DNA of 64,000 nt, from contig CP126191.1 of the NCBI GenBank assembly GCA_030272155.1, forward strand, positions 580,501-644,500, in the 5' to 3' direction. Source of the DNA: Tetradesmus obliquus. Lineage: Eukaryota; Chlorophyta; Chlorophyceae; Sphaeropleales; Scenedesmaceae. Of this stretch, positions 12,619-24,500 are shown one piece after another (the first letter of the stretch is position 1; each line of letters opens with the position of its first letter). Both the position numbers and the translations under genes were made by a program. The notes beneath the pieces were generated by a model. That model made no database searches and was not told the DNA's origin. It saw nothing but the letters and a program-made list of their open reading frames with translations.

Positions 12619-12963
12619 GTTGATAGCAGCTGTTTCTGCAGCAATAGCATTTGCTGCAGCAACAGGTTTTGCTGTGTATTCATTCTTTGGCAATGAGGGT
12701 CCTTCAGCAGCTGCAGCAGTTGGCATGACTGCTGCAGCAGGACCCATACAGCAGCAGTGATCAGGTAGCACAGGTGCAGTGGTGTGGCCGTTGATGTCCA
12801 GATGGTAGTTATGTAATTGTATAACACGTACATACATAACTGTGGTGTATACTTAGAGGTTGAAGGCTCAGAAACCCTTCCGCAAGTGCCGCAGGGCTCC
12901 GCAAACCCCGCAAAAAGGGCCCCGCAGCCCGCATAGGGCAAATCGGCTCCGCAGTGCACCCTG
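12012..12963 (+). mobile_element. Non-autonomous hAT-superfamily transposon
   Basis: The element is 952 bp. It is bounded by 15-bp perfect terminal inverted repeats CAGGGTGCACTGCGG (12012-12026, and inverted at 12949-12963). It is flanked by a perfect 8-bp direct duplication tctgggtt at 12004-12011 and 12964-12971. CAGGG-type termini with an 8-bp target duplication are diagnostic of the hAT superfamily. Both ends carry many subterminal copies of CCGCA/TGCGG, like the transposase-binding repeats of Ac. The interior holds a truncated BED-finger-like frame (12212-12529) and CAG-expanded Ala/Gln tracts, but no catalytic transposase domain. It must therefore depend on a transposase elsewhere. Confidence 0.9.
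12212..12529 (+). pseudogene. Truncated hAT transposase N-terminus (BED-like finger)
   Basis: The frame starts at ATG 12212 inside the hAT element and encodes 105 aa. After a Ser/Gln/Asp-rich lead it shows GAKCKHCKQEIEAKAATLEN followed by LKKH, which fits the first half of a BED zinc finger: C-x2-C, a spacer of about 20 residues, then His. The expected last ligand after LKKH is not visible. The frame ends in poly-Gln from CAG repeats, where a transposase would continue into its dimerisation and catalytic regions. A gtgagc donor-like site overlaps the stop, so splicing onward is possible. I read it as a decayed transposase remnant into which a triplet tract has expanded. A domesticated DNA-binding protein is less likely. 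Confidence 0.6.
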
Positions 12964-13414
12964 TCTGGGTTGCTTAAGATTATGCTATGCACAGCTTTGC
13001 TCCGCACTGCTGCTTGTGGTACGTTGGCAAACACTGTTATGGCTGGTGGTGACGCAACAACTTTTTGTGCCATCCCTGGGAGGATGGGTGCTGCGGGGTC
13101 TTGGATCGTAGCTTAAAGACCACTTCGCCTGTCCGCACTGGCTCCTGCAGCGACTTGGCAGATTTTGTGCCACTCGTAAGACGTCAGTGGATCACGTCGA
13201 ACCCAGCTGCTTGCCAGACTTGCGATGTATTTTTATTGCTTTCAAACAAAAGTTTGGAAAGCCCTGGCACGGTAGCCACTGCTCAATGGCCTGTTCGTCG
13301 TGAGTGAGTTTCGCTTCCCATGGTACATGACCGGAGCACCGAGGCTACTGCCACACTTTGTTGACCAGTCGAAAATCCATCGCATCTTGTTGCCCGGAGG
13401 AGGCAGGGCCCAGC

Positions 13415-16368
13415 ATGTGCCCCCGGTCCGAGCAGACCTCCTGTAAAAAGGGAAAGAAAGGGACGCTACTTAAACATGGAATCAGTGGTTCCAACAGATT
13501 TGTCATCAAGAAATTGGAGGAGCAGCTGCGGAGCAAGCAGCAGAGATGTGAAGAGGCAGAGAAAGTAAACAGGGAGCTGCGAGCCAAGGAGCAGGTATGG
13601 TTTGTGCTGGGCGATGCTTTGCAGACTTATTCAGGGCGGTGGTCTGTTTGCCGAACAGCCTGGACCAGCCCTGAACAAAGCTGGCAGCGCCCTGCACTTG
13701 CTGCTGCACCCTGCCGGCTGCTGCTGAGCTCAGCGGGCTGCCTCTGACCATGCGCCTGTCCTGCAAGCACCCAGCAACAGCTGCACACTGCATACAGCTC
13801 TTGTGCACTGCATACATGTGCCAAAACACACCATGAATGTAAAACTCCCTGTTGACACTGCACAACGCGTGCTGCAACCTGTTGCAGGTGCTACTGGAGA
13901 ACATTGCTGCGCAGGGAGAGACGCTTCACTTTGTGGCGCTTGCGGCGCTGCAGCAGCCAGAACTCAGTGGCGATGGCAGCGAGGGAGGCGAGGGCACCAT
14001 GGCTAGCATGGCTCGCATATTGATGGAGGATGTGAAGGTGACTGCCTGGTTGCTTACACCAGTTTGTCCAGGGATAAGCAGCTAGATTGTGCACCTTCTC
14101 TCCCTTCATTGTGTCTCTTCCTCTTCTTTGTCACATCACAACCCTCACTTGTCAGCACGCAGAGCACACACACCATGCAGTGCATACTGTGGCGTTGTGA
14201 AAGGAACCGTCGCCAGCAAGGCGCGCTCACTGATAGAAATGTGCAGGTGCGGCAGCCGCTGCGATCATTGCAACCGTTACTGTTGACTGGTGGCACCTGC
14301 CTAGTAACATTCACGTGTTCACACCACCACCGTCACTTTCCCTCGCTCTCGGCACCCCTCTCTTCCCCTTCTACGGGGTCGGCTGGGGTAGCACTGCAGC
14401 TGCAGCAAGGCAGTCCGACAGCAAGCTCAGCAGTTGAGCTCTCGCTGATCGTGATACGTGAACATTGTTGTTACATTGCACATCCGCGCATGCACACTGA
14501 TTGCCATCCCGGATTGCGCTGCGCATGCGCCGCTGACGCAACCCACCACCCTTTGCGCCACCTCATCACACAGGTGCATGCCATGCTTGAAGATGTGGGC
14601 CGAGCAGCAGCACGCGCTGCAGATGAGGAGGAGTCCTACACCAGCCGCTGCATGCGCGCAGCCTTCACGCCGCAGCGAGTGTCCGAGGTTCGAGGCTACA
14701 GCCTCGCGCAGGTCGTGCAGCAGCTGCAGAGCCTCACTATGAAGCTCGCGTTGCTGCTGCAGCACGACAACGGGGCAGCGTGCGGCGCGCGCAGCGGCAG
14801 CGGCAGCATGGGCGGCAGCAACATGCAGCAGCAGCAGGAGGAGGACGAGGAGCTGCCGCCGGCACTGTCTTTCGGCATTGATGGAGTGGTGGATGAGTAC
14901 ACTGAGCTGGCGATGCTGCTGCATGTGGCGTCAGACAAGGTCAACCTGCAGCTAGGTGAGTGCTAGGGATAGCCGGCAGCAGCATGCCGAGTGCGGTGCC
15001 AGGGCTTGGCAGCAGCAGTAGCAGCAGCAGAGGTGGTGTTGAAGGCAGCAGGGGATGTTGCTGCTGCATGTGGCATCAGATAAGGTCAACCAGCAGCTAG
15101 GTGAGTGGATGGCTGGCACTGCTGGCAGCAGAATGCCCAGTGCGGTGCCAGGGCTTGGCAGCAGCAGCAGCAGAGGTGGTGGGGAGGGTGTTGATCAATC
15201 ACCGGCCGGGCTTTATTTGCGCATGTGGCACTGCCAGCGGCTGCTGCAAATGCCAGCAGGGTGGTCCAGCTGCAGCTGAATATGTGCCTTGCCAAATGCC
15301 GCGCTGTGGAGAGTCCCCAGTTTTCCGTGAGCTGCCAAATGCATGACAATCTGCCCGTGCATCTCTGCCAGGCTCTGGTCCAGGTGAAAACTGCTCAGCA
15401 CCTGCAGCCGAGGAAGTTTCAGAGGAGCGGCTCAGACCAAAACCGGAAGTGACAGAGAGCTTGTGCAACGACGCCTCAGGCATGTGCGTGAAGTGCCGCT
15501 GCTGCTGCCGCTGCTGCATGGCAAACTTCGTGCTGCTGCTGCTGCTGCTGAGTGCTGCCTGCAGGCACGATCAACCTGGACACGATGCAGCCGCACGAGC
15601 CGCCGCCGGGCCACTGGAAGCGCGTGGTGGGACACCTGCAGCTGCGCCCCGACCAGATCGACCACGTGTGCACCGGCTTCCAGGTGCGCTGCGCTCTTCT
15701 GCTGCTGCTGCTGCTGCTGCCTGTCAGCAATGAAGAATTTTCAGCACGTCGGTCCACAACAAGGTGTCATGCAGTAATCTACCGCTTGTGTTCGGCATTG
15801 CCGTTTGCTCACTATCTGTCAGCATCGCTTAGCCATGTGCAGCAGCAGAAGCAGCAGCAACAGCAGCAGCAGCCAGCAGCTTGATGCCGCAGCACAAGTC
15901 CTTTCAAGCTTGACACATCCTGCACATTGCGTGATCCTTGCTGCAGTATGTACTCATGAAATCCCTGCACCCCCGCTTTGTGTTTGTGCCAGTCCAGTTG
16001 GTGTTCCTCACTTGCAACACGCGTGTCCTTCTGCCTTTGCAGATGTATGCCAGCAAGTCGGCACCGCTAGTGGCAGCAATGCATGAGCTGGTGCGGCTCA
16101 TGCGCACCATCACAGGATCAATGCCGCCGCCTCGCAGCATACCCCCGAGCAGCTCCGGCAAGCCTGCTGCTGCTGCTGCTGCAGCTGCCGCCGCTGCCGC
16201 CGCTGGGATGCATGAGATCAAACGAGAAGACAGCCCCAGCTGCAGCGGCAGTATGTGGTCAGCGATGTCGTCAGGTGACGCACACAGCGCGCCGTCTGGT
16301 GACTTTGTATTCCGCAGCGGCAGCGGCGAGGGGCAGGCGGGCAGCAGCAGCATGCCTTGGCAGCAGCC

Positions 16369-16407
<39 letters not shown>

Positions 16408-16528
16408 CCAGGCGTGTGGGTCTGACCCGCAGCCTCCAATGACGCTTGAGGATGCTGAGAGGCTGGAGCAGCTGCTGCGGGAGCTGCTGCACAACATAAC
16501 GCGCATGAGGGAGGTGCACAGGTGCGGC

Positions 16529-16561
<33 letters not shown>

Positions 16562-17328
16562 TGCCGCTGCCAATGGCATGCACGCATGCATGCACCGAGG
16601 GCGTTGTTGCATGTGAAAGTTGCTGAGCTGTGGTATGTGCAGGGATGGGCTGCATTGCTTGCTGCACAGCAGCGCCAGTTGAGTAGCTTTAAGTTAAATT
16701 GGAGCACTGTATGCAGGGTTTAATTTTTGCCAGGCGAGTGGTGTCTGATCCACTGACAGGGTCGCACTGCAAGTTTTGATCACATGCTGAGAGCTGTCAT
16801 TACTGTTTTTCTTGTATGCGTGGTGTGCCGCTGCAGGAGTTTCACTTTCTTGTGGCTGAACACCTTGGATAAGCGCCAGAAGGCAGTCAGCATAGTCAAA
16901 AGCTTCCCTTTCTGGAGCCAACCGTTGTCAAGTAAGCGCTGCTCTGCGCCGCACTGTGTGCGTGTGCCAGTGCTCGTCACGAGTTGCCCTACTTTTGCAT
17001 CAAGACGATACATACATCATATGACGGGGTGACAGGTGCAGCTGACTATGGAGTAGACGATTGGCCTCCGCGGCGTCCTTTAGTATTCACCCTGCCCCCA
17101 CTGCTGCCGCTGCCGCGCTGCATCGCAGTGTGCAAGGTCTTGCTGGAGCAGCAGCAAGCGCAGCAGCAGCAGCTGCCGCGCCAGCTGTCGCTTACACATC
17201 AGCCGTCACAGCAGCCATCACAGCAGCCGTCGCAGGCACAGCAGCAGCAGCAGCAGCGCAGCAGCCATGGCTTCGACCCGGTGCTTTCCACACCCGTTTC
17301 GCAGATGAATGGCCTGGGGCTGGGCTAG
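13415..17328 (+). CDS. Putative bZIP-class transcriptional regulator
   Basis: Seven exons join in phase: 13415-13594 (start tentative), 13888-14037, 14574-14955, 15565-15683, 16043-16521, 16837-16931 and 17036-17328, giving about 565 aa. Exons 1-2 encode a Lys-rich segment and a coiled coil (IKKLEEQLRSKQQRCEEAEK... then VLLENIAAQGETL). I do not see the canonical N-x7-R basic motif, so a 5' exon may be missing. The C-terminal half has the layout common in green-algal bZIP factors: a helix with LQLRPDQIDHVCTGFQ, then MYASKSAPLVAAMHELVRLM, and after Ala/Gln linkers EDAERLEQLLRELLHNITRM with TLDKRQKAVSIVKSFPFW. That resemblance is from memory of the family pattern. The tail is Pro/Gln-rich. The stop lies at the first degenerate unit of a minisatellite. 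Nuclear location is inferred. Confidence 0.5.
15059..15106 (+). repeat. Copy of exon 3' end inside bZIP intron 3
   Basis: This intronic block repeats the last about 45 bases of exon 14574-14955 together with the donor (LLLHVASDKVN then cagctag|gtgagt). Downstream intron sequence (gcggtgccagggcttggcag) is duplicated with it, so the duplicated unit spans the splice junction. It is an example of the exon-edge copies described in the findings. Confidence 0.75.
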
Positions 17329-17329
17329 C

Positions 17330-17775
17330 AGGCTGGATAATGGGCTGCTGGCTTAGTAGGCACGCGCATGAGCTGGCGCAGCAGGCCTGCAGCAAGCAAG
17401 CTCATGGGCTGCTGGCGCAGCAGGCGTGCTCATGGGCTGGCGCAGCAGGCAGGCTCATGGGCTGCTGGCGCAGTAGGCAGGCTCATGCGCTGGCGCAGCA
17501 GGCAGGCTTATGGTCTGGCGCAGCAGGCAGGCTTATGGGCTGGCGCAGCAGGCAGGATTATGGGCTGGCGCAGCAGGCAGGATTATGGGCTGGCGCAGCA
17601 GGCAGGATTATGGGCTGGCGCAGCAGGCAGGATTCTGGGCTGGCGCAGCAGGCAGGCTTCTGGGCTGGCGCAGCAGGCAGGCTTTGGTCTGGCGCAGCAG
17701 GCAGGATTATGGGCTGGCGCAGCAGGCAGGATTATGGGCTGGCGCAGCAGGCGTGCTTATCGGCTGGCGCAGCGT
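17330..17775 (+). repeat. 25-bp minisatellite, about 17 units
   Basis: The core unit reads ggcgcagcaggcaggattat plus gggct and repeats head to tail. Point variants (gattctg, gcttctg, gctcatg) and a few 28-bp units occur near the left side. It begins immediately after the bZIP stop codon. Because 25 is not a multiple of three and the unit has no stop in any forward frame, all three forward frames stay open through most of the array. This explains the long frame at 17061-17912, which is not otherwise supported as a gene. Confidence 0.85.
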
Positions 17776-20700
17776 GTGCCATGCACAGCAATCCTGCAGC
17801 TGCATTGACGGCGGCGCGAGACTGCCTGTTGTCGCAGCAGTGCATTTACAGCAGCCCTGCTGAGATTGCAGCTACTGCCTGCGTGAGGTGCTGCTCTGGT
17901 TGTGCTGCATAAGGCAGCTCTTCATGCCCGGAGGTTGTTGCAGGTGCATCTGGAAAGTTTCCTGGCTCATATTTGCAGCCCGCGCCTGACTCTCAGACTG
18001 CTGTGTTGTTGCGCCGATGTCAGGTGGTAGCTAAGCATGTCTCACGCCTGTGCATGCGGTGTTCTGCTGCTGGGTGTGCCAACTTGCTGCATTTGGATGA
18101 GGCAGCAGCACCCACACAGGCTGACTCGCGGCACTTCTTTCGTGCTGCTGTAAGTGGTGCTGACAGCTTGCAGGTTGGCATGGAGCCACCAGCTGCAGGC
18201 GTGGCGTGCAGCCGCCAGCGCATTGATTGGTTGAGGATGCGGCATGGGCACGCGCTGATGCATCGCATTGAAGCAGTCGTGCATGGGTTTGCCGTTGCTG
18301 GCTGGTGTCTGGCCTGTGCCAGGATGTCTACAGAAGCTGTGTGTTGGCCAGGCAGTGTGGTGGGCAACAGATGCGCGTGCACAAACAACAAACGTGGTTC
18401 GCTGACAGCTGCTGGCTTGGATTGGTTGCTGATCGCGATCAGAATCTGCATGCAACAGAACATACACAAGTGTCACGGTGTGGTGGGCAGGGGCAGGGGC
18501 ATGTTTTGCAAGAGCTCTGTTATAGTTGATATAGTAAATGACATGTGAAGTTGACGACTAATATTGCATGTTGGGGCGGTGAGTGGGCCCCGCAGGCTGT
18601 TTGATCAAGGTTCGGAGGGTTTTGACTGGCTTGCGTTTGGTGTTTGTTGTTTGAGCTTGCATGGCAGTCCAGAAGTGTTCGCCTGTTACAGCAGCGGCTG
18701 TAACAGCGTGGAGTGTCTTCCCTCCCGCTCTGAAAGTGAATATTCACGTCATTACGCATGCGCCTGCCAGTGATGTGTTTGCCAGTGATGTGTATGCCCA
18801 GCACGCGCAATGCGCAAGTGCAATAGCTGCAGCATTCACTCAATCCGACTTTAGCCTCAGGCCTGCCACCTAGATTACGGGCTTGTGAACTCTACAGTGT
18901 TGCATGTACCCGCATCTGCAGTTAATTTGGTCCGGATCGCTGCAGAAGCAACAGAAGACAAACTCTTGCCGAGTTTGTTCGTGTGATGCTGACACTCTAG
19001 CCTGGCAAGGCATTGCTGTTGGTTTGTGGAGCAGCGTCCTTGATCTGCTGTTGCCACATCTGCTTAGCAAGGCAACGCTGCCGGTTTGTTTAGCAGCGTC
19101 CTTGTTCTGCATTGTCTACTTGCGGTCTTGGTGTACACAATGTGTCGACACTTTTACAGCACACAACTGCTCCAGGTCTTTGTCAGATCTGTTGAGCTCT
19201 GGGCAGACCGTCTGCTTTGCGACAGTATGCAATGGGCACTGCTTTATCTGCCTGCTTCTGCTGTTGCCATGTTGTGTGTGGTAGTTCAAAAAACATTTGC
19301 CACTACTAGTGCCACCGTCAACCACTTTGTGGCACTATGAGACGGCAACACAACACGGTGGCGGTGCATTGGCGGCCAACAAATTCAAAAGCAGTACAGC
19401 TCTCGATATCATATGCGTAGGTGGGGGCTAGGCAGGGGCTAGGGACATGAAGCAGTTGATGGGTTTGCCTGCCCTTGCTGGGTTGCCGGTGCTTGTGTTG
19501 GCCGTGCATTGCGCAACGAGGGGTTGCAGACGCTGCGGTGGCGCTGTCACAGAGTACATGTGGCCAATCAGTTTTTGTTCAGCAGTTGTGTGGCGGCGGC
19601 AACACTGGTGTGCGGCGAGTGGCGCGTGTTCAGTTCTTACTGCATGCTGGTTGAGTGCTGTACCCAGTGCTTGGTCCAATTTTGGTTGAGTGCTTGGCTG
19701 GTTGAGTTCCACTTCGGCATGAACCCTCATGCCCCATTGCTGATGACCGCTAGTACGTAATACACTGTGTCCATGTCATGTATAGACACACCGAGGTTGG
19801 GGAGAACTGCATGCATTATAGGTGTTTAGTTGCTTCCGGGGGAATGAAAAAGAGCGGCAGCTGATGCGTGCTCTCTTCATGCAGCGTCCGCTGCAGTTGC
19901 CAAGGTTTAACTGATCATTATGCAGCAGCCTGCTTTGGGAGGGTCAGAGCAGTGCTGTGGCAGGATGGCAGCGGGTGTTGTGGAGGTTGAAAGCAGTGTT
20001 GTGGGATGGGCACAGCAGCATACATCACTTTGTGGCGTCAGCCGCCTTGCGGGGCTGCCAGGCTGATACCAACTTTGGTGCACCCTACAGCTGTGGCCGC
20101 GTTCCTCTGGGCTTGAAAGCTGAGATGTGTTGTTGACAGAGAGATTGTTGTGGGATGGCGGTTTTCATGTGATGTGGCAGAACCGGCGGGTCATGAGGTG
20201 AATGAAGGCTGCGCATGCTGATGCACATGCGCTTGCCAGTTCCTAGGTCTGCACCGACCATTCAACCTCATAATCATGGCAGCACTGATGTATGCATCAG
20301 CTGATACGCTTTCGTTGTTGCCAGCCGTTGCAGCGAGTGGCTTCACCACAACTCAACTTACAGCAAATGTAATCACTGTGTCAACAACTTCGAGTTGTCT
20401 GAGATTGTGCATGCACTCCCGGAGGCCTGCAAGCACTGCCTTGGAATCTTGTGCAGCAGCCATCCAAAGCTCTGCTGGGTGGCTGGGGTTTCATGCTTGG
20501 GTACCAGCCAAGGTAAAACTACTGTCTCTTGTCATGTAGAGTTTTGCACATGGTAATCACTACCAGTGGTGGAGGCACCAGTGGTAGGGTGGAGGCAGGG
20601 GCTGCAGAAGGCTCCTGCTGATACCATACGTGGCGCACACAGACCCAACTGAACCAGCGCCGCGCAGCGTGCGGCACCGCCGACGCGCATGTAATGAATG

Positions 20701-21599
20701 CAACCGGCAACTTTATATGTTGCTGCTAAAAGGCGGATGTACTAGATGCTGCAATAAACCATACACAGGCGGCCCTGCTTGAGACTAACAGGCAGAACAC
20801 CAAACGTATGATGCAGCTGCTTTAGACACAACAACAAGCAGCCTTCGTTGTTGTAAGCTGGGCCGCCTGTCCCTTGCTGCAGCAATGATGTAGCGCTGCA
20901 AGAAAAACTTCTCTTGAGACTGATGGCTCTGCGCAGCAAGTCGCCTGCTCAAGCTGGCCGCCGCTGACACTGCCAAAGCCCTTGGACAAAAGCCATTGCG
21001 AGCTACATTGGTGCATTGCGACCACAGCGCAGTTGGGCTCGTAGTGAGCTGCTCACCATGCCAGCGTGTGCACAGCCGCTGCACAGCGCGCGTGTTGGAG
21101 CGCGCTCCAGATGGCAAGCAGCATAGCACATGCCGGACATGGTGGGTGTGTTCATCAATACATTGATTGTGATTTCATTTCGCAGTGTGTTGCAGTGGCG
21201 CCACCAGCAGCTGGTGCAAACCGCACAAATGCTGCCAGCTGGTACGCAACTGGCACACCTGCTGTCGCCAGAGTTGGAGTTGTTGCAGCACGATGGCCAG
21301 TACCCTCATTTGACCTTTTATGTTAGCAGCCTAATGATTTGCCGCAATTTTGGCATTTGCATGCCTAGCATCATGTTCCCAGCAATAAAGCACCCCAACC
21401 CTACCCAACAGCAGTTGTGTCTGTTATCCAGTGGTTCAGGGGACAGGCAAGACCAGGCCTACTGTGTGCGGCACGTCATCCGAAAGCTTGTTTACCGTAG
21501 GATTTCTGCCACGTTTGACTGCGTCCTGTGTGCTGCTCTGGGACGCTTGCTCAATGGCAAAGTAAAGGCTCCCCTTTCCGATTGCTATAGAAAGCAAAT
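17776..21599. other. Intergenic, no supported gene
   Basis: This 3.8-kb stretch separates the bZIP-like gene from the coatomer gamma gene. Open frames such as 17973-18548 (+) and 21130-21627 (+) show no domain, no splice chain and atypical composition. One inverted repeat with 9-bp arms (ctgttacag / ctgtaacag, 18683-18706, 6-base loop) is present. The right end should contain the promoter of the coatomer gene. Confidence 0.5.
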
Positions 21600-24500
21600 A
21601 TGGCAGCTACCGCTCAGGATTCGTTAGCACCGCTGAGATCTGGGGAGGGCAAGAAGGACGAGGACCGGGAGGAAGAAAGTACGCTTGGCAACAGTGCAAG
21701 CACAATGTCAGCTGCTTGTCGCTCGCTGCTATTGTTAAGATCAAATGCTATACTTAAACAAGCCGCACGCACAGCACTTGCAGACGCGTTGTGCAGCAAG
21801 AGCAGCAGACCACAACCACCGTTAAGTTGGTGCTGGCTTGCTGTCTGCAGCCGAGTACTCCCCGTTCTATGGCATCGAGAAGGGAGCAGTGCTGCAGGAG
21901 GCTCGTATTTTTCATGATCCAAACCTGGATCCCAGGCGTTGCTCGCAGGTGGGCTGCCTGGGCACCAGCAGCAACTGTTGCTGCTGTTTCATTGGCGGTG
22001 TCATCCGCAAGCAGCAGCTGCTGCAGGCACACCATGGGAGCAGGTGTTGATATCAAGGTGTTGTTACTGCAGGTGATCACAAAGCTGCTGTACCTGCTGC
22101 ATCAAGGAGAGACGTTCACAAAGGCAAGTACACACCACCAGCAGCAGACAGCATATGCTTTCTTCTGGGCGAGCATCCGACCTGCATAAGCAGCAGGTCT
22201 GGCTGGCGGTACTACTTGCAGGAGCCAGCTGTGCTTGTGTTTGCAAGGCAGCACTGTTAATTTTGTGGCAGCAAGCAGCGCATCTGCCAGTGCATTTGGC
22301 TCACCGCAGCAGTGCCAATGGTGACAGGCTGGCAATTGTCCTGCAGCTTGCAATTTCGACGCGCTACCGCCAGTTTCAGCTGCCGCTTGCAGGAAAGCAG
22401 CTTGCTGCAGTTGCACGTCAGCCACGTGCATCACCTGCAGCAGCAGCAGCAGCAGGAGGTCTGCAAGCAGCAGCGGCGGCAGCAGCAGCAGCAGCAGCTG
22501 TGGCGACAGGTGCACCATCTGCAGTAGGAAACGCTGCTGCAGCACACGCTGGTGCAGTGCAGGCTGCCATACACAGCAGCAGGGGCTCTGGCTGCTTGAC
22601 CTGCCTGCAAGGGTGGCGCAAAGCAATATCTCATTCTGCAGTCCCACCTCCCACACCCAGTGGTCTCAACCCAACACCTGGGCATGCATGCTCACAACAC
22701 ACACCCCTTGCACCCCCGGCACTGCTGAAACCCACTGCTCAACATCCATTCCGTTACACACATCTGTTACTTACCCGCAGAAGGAGGCCAGCGATGTGTT
22801 TTTTGCGGCCACCAAGCTGTTCCAGGCCAAGGACCCGCACCTGCGGCGCATGGTGTACCTGTGCATCAAGGACATCTGCCCGGGCAGTGACGAGGTCATC
22901 ATCGTGACCAGCAGCCTCATGAAGGACATGAACAGCCGCGTGGAGCTGTACAGGTGCGTGGTGTGCAGTGCAGCAAAGGAGAAGCAGCACTAGCAGCAGC
23001 AGCAGCAGCCTCATGAAGGACATGAACAGCCGCGTGGAGCTGTACAGTGCGGGACGGTTGTCTGTGTTTCAAGGCGTGGGTGTTGCAGCAGCAGCAGCAG
23101 CAGCAGCCTCAGGAAGGCCATGAGCAGCCGCGTGGAGCTGTACAGGTGCGAGCAACAGCAGAAGCACCGCAAGTCTGTTTGTGTGCGTTTACGAGCTGGC
23201 CGGCAGCAAGCAGCAGCCTCGTAGAGGCCATGAGCGGCCGCTTGAAGGTGTACAGGTGCCAGCGGCTACGCATGTGGCGCAGTGCAGCAAAGTCGCAGCA
23301 GCAGCAGCAGCACTAGCAGCAGCCTCAGGAAGGACATGAACAGGCGCGTGGAGCTGTACAGGTGCAGGAGCTGCCTGGCAAGCAGCAGTTGCAGCAGTGC
23401 AGCACAGCTAGGCTATCTTGCTCTAGGCTGCAGCAGCTGCCTCAGGTGTTCATGAAACTTCTCGATCTGAAGTTTGCCGCTGCTACCGTATGTTGGCGTG
23501 CTGTGCTGTCATCCCCCGCAGGTCCAACGCGGTGCGCGTGCTGTGCCAGATTGTGGATGGTCAGCTGCTGGCGCAGATTGAGCGCTACCTGAAGCAGGCG
23601 GTGGTGGACAAGAGCCCGGTGGTGGCAGCCAGCGTGCTGGTGTCAGCAGTGCACCTGATCAAGCACGTGAGTTGATTGAGAAACATTAGCAGCAGCAGGA
23701 GCAGCAGCAGGAGCAGCAGCAGTGCTCGTTGGGGGTGGTGGCAGCCAGCGTGCTGGTGTTAGCAGTGCACCTGATCAAGCACGTGAGTTGATTGAGAAAG
23801 ATTAGCAGCAGCAGTAGCAGCGGCTGTAGCAGCAGCAGTAGCAGCGGCTGTAGCAGCAGCAGTAGCAGCAGCGGCCCGAGCAGCGGCAGCAGCAGCAGCA
23901 GCAGCAGCTTGCATTGGGGTGGTGGCGGTGAGCGTGCTGGTGTCGGCGCTGCACCTGTTTAAGCACACGAGTTCACGAACAACAGAGAGCAGAAGCGGCA
24001 GCAGCAGCAGTAGCATTACATTGCCGTGGTGGCAGCCAGCGTGCTGGTGTCGGCGCTGACCTGATTAAGCTCATGGGCAGGGGGAAGGGTCGCAGCTGCA
24101 GCAGCAGCAACACAGGAAGGCGGTTGCCAGCTGTTGCAGTGAAGCGCGTCAGCTGCAGCAGGAGATTTGCGGCAGCAGTAGGTGCAAGGCAGCACCAGGC
24201 AGCCTCGCACAGAGCTGCAGTTAGTACAGCAGTGACCGGCAATGACGACACTTGAGCAGCATCCAATTCGTGTGGCTTGAGCAGCTGCAGGGCTGGCAAG
24301 CTTGTTTTAGGGCTACCTGCTGCTGCACTGCAGGAGCTAGCGCAGCACTGCGCTTGGCAATCGGCGGCAGGCAGCAGAAGCATAGCAGATCAGCCTGGCT
24401 GTGTGCGGCAGTTTCAGTCAGCAGCAGCAGCAGCAGCAGCGGGATAACAAGACGGGGGTTTGATGTGCCGACCGTCAGCAGTAGGCCACTCTCCCGCATC

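Noticed and set aside
15059..15106. Copy of bZIP exon 3 end as a genuine additional exon
   Set aside because: It has no convincing acceptor of its own and would repeat a peptide already encoded. The join from 14955 to 15565 is in phase without it.
17061..17912. 283-codon open frame on the plus strand
   Set aside because: It is a by-product of the stop-free 25-bp minisatellite and an Ala-encoding CAG/GCA stretch. The bZIP-like gene uses another frame that ends at 17328.
21130..21627. 165-codon plus-strand frame overlapping the COPG start
   Set aside because: No recognisable domain; it overlaps the well-supported COPG first exon and is better read as upstream flank.
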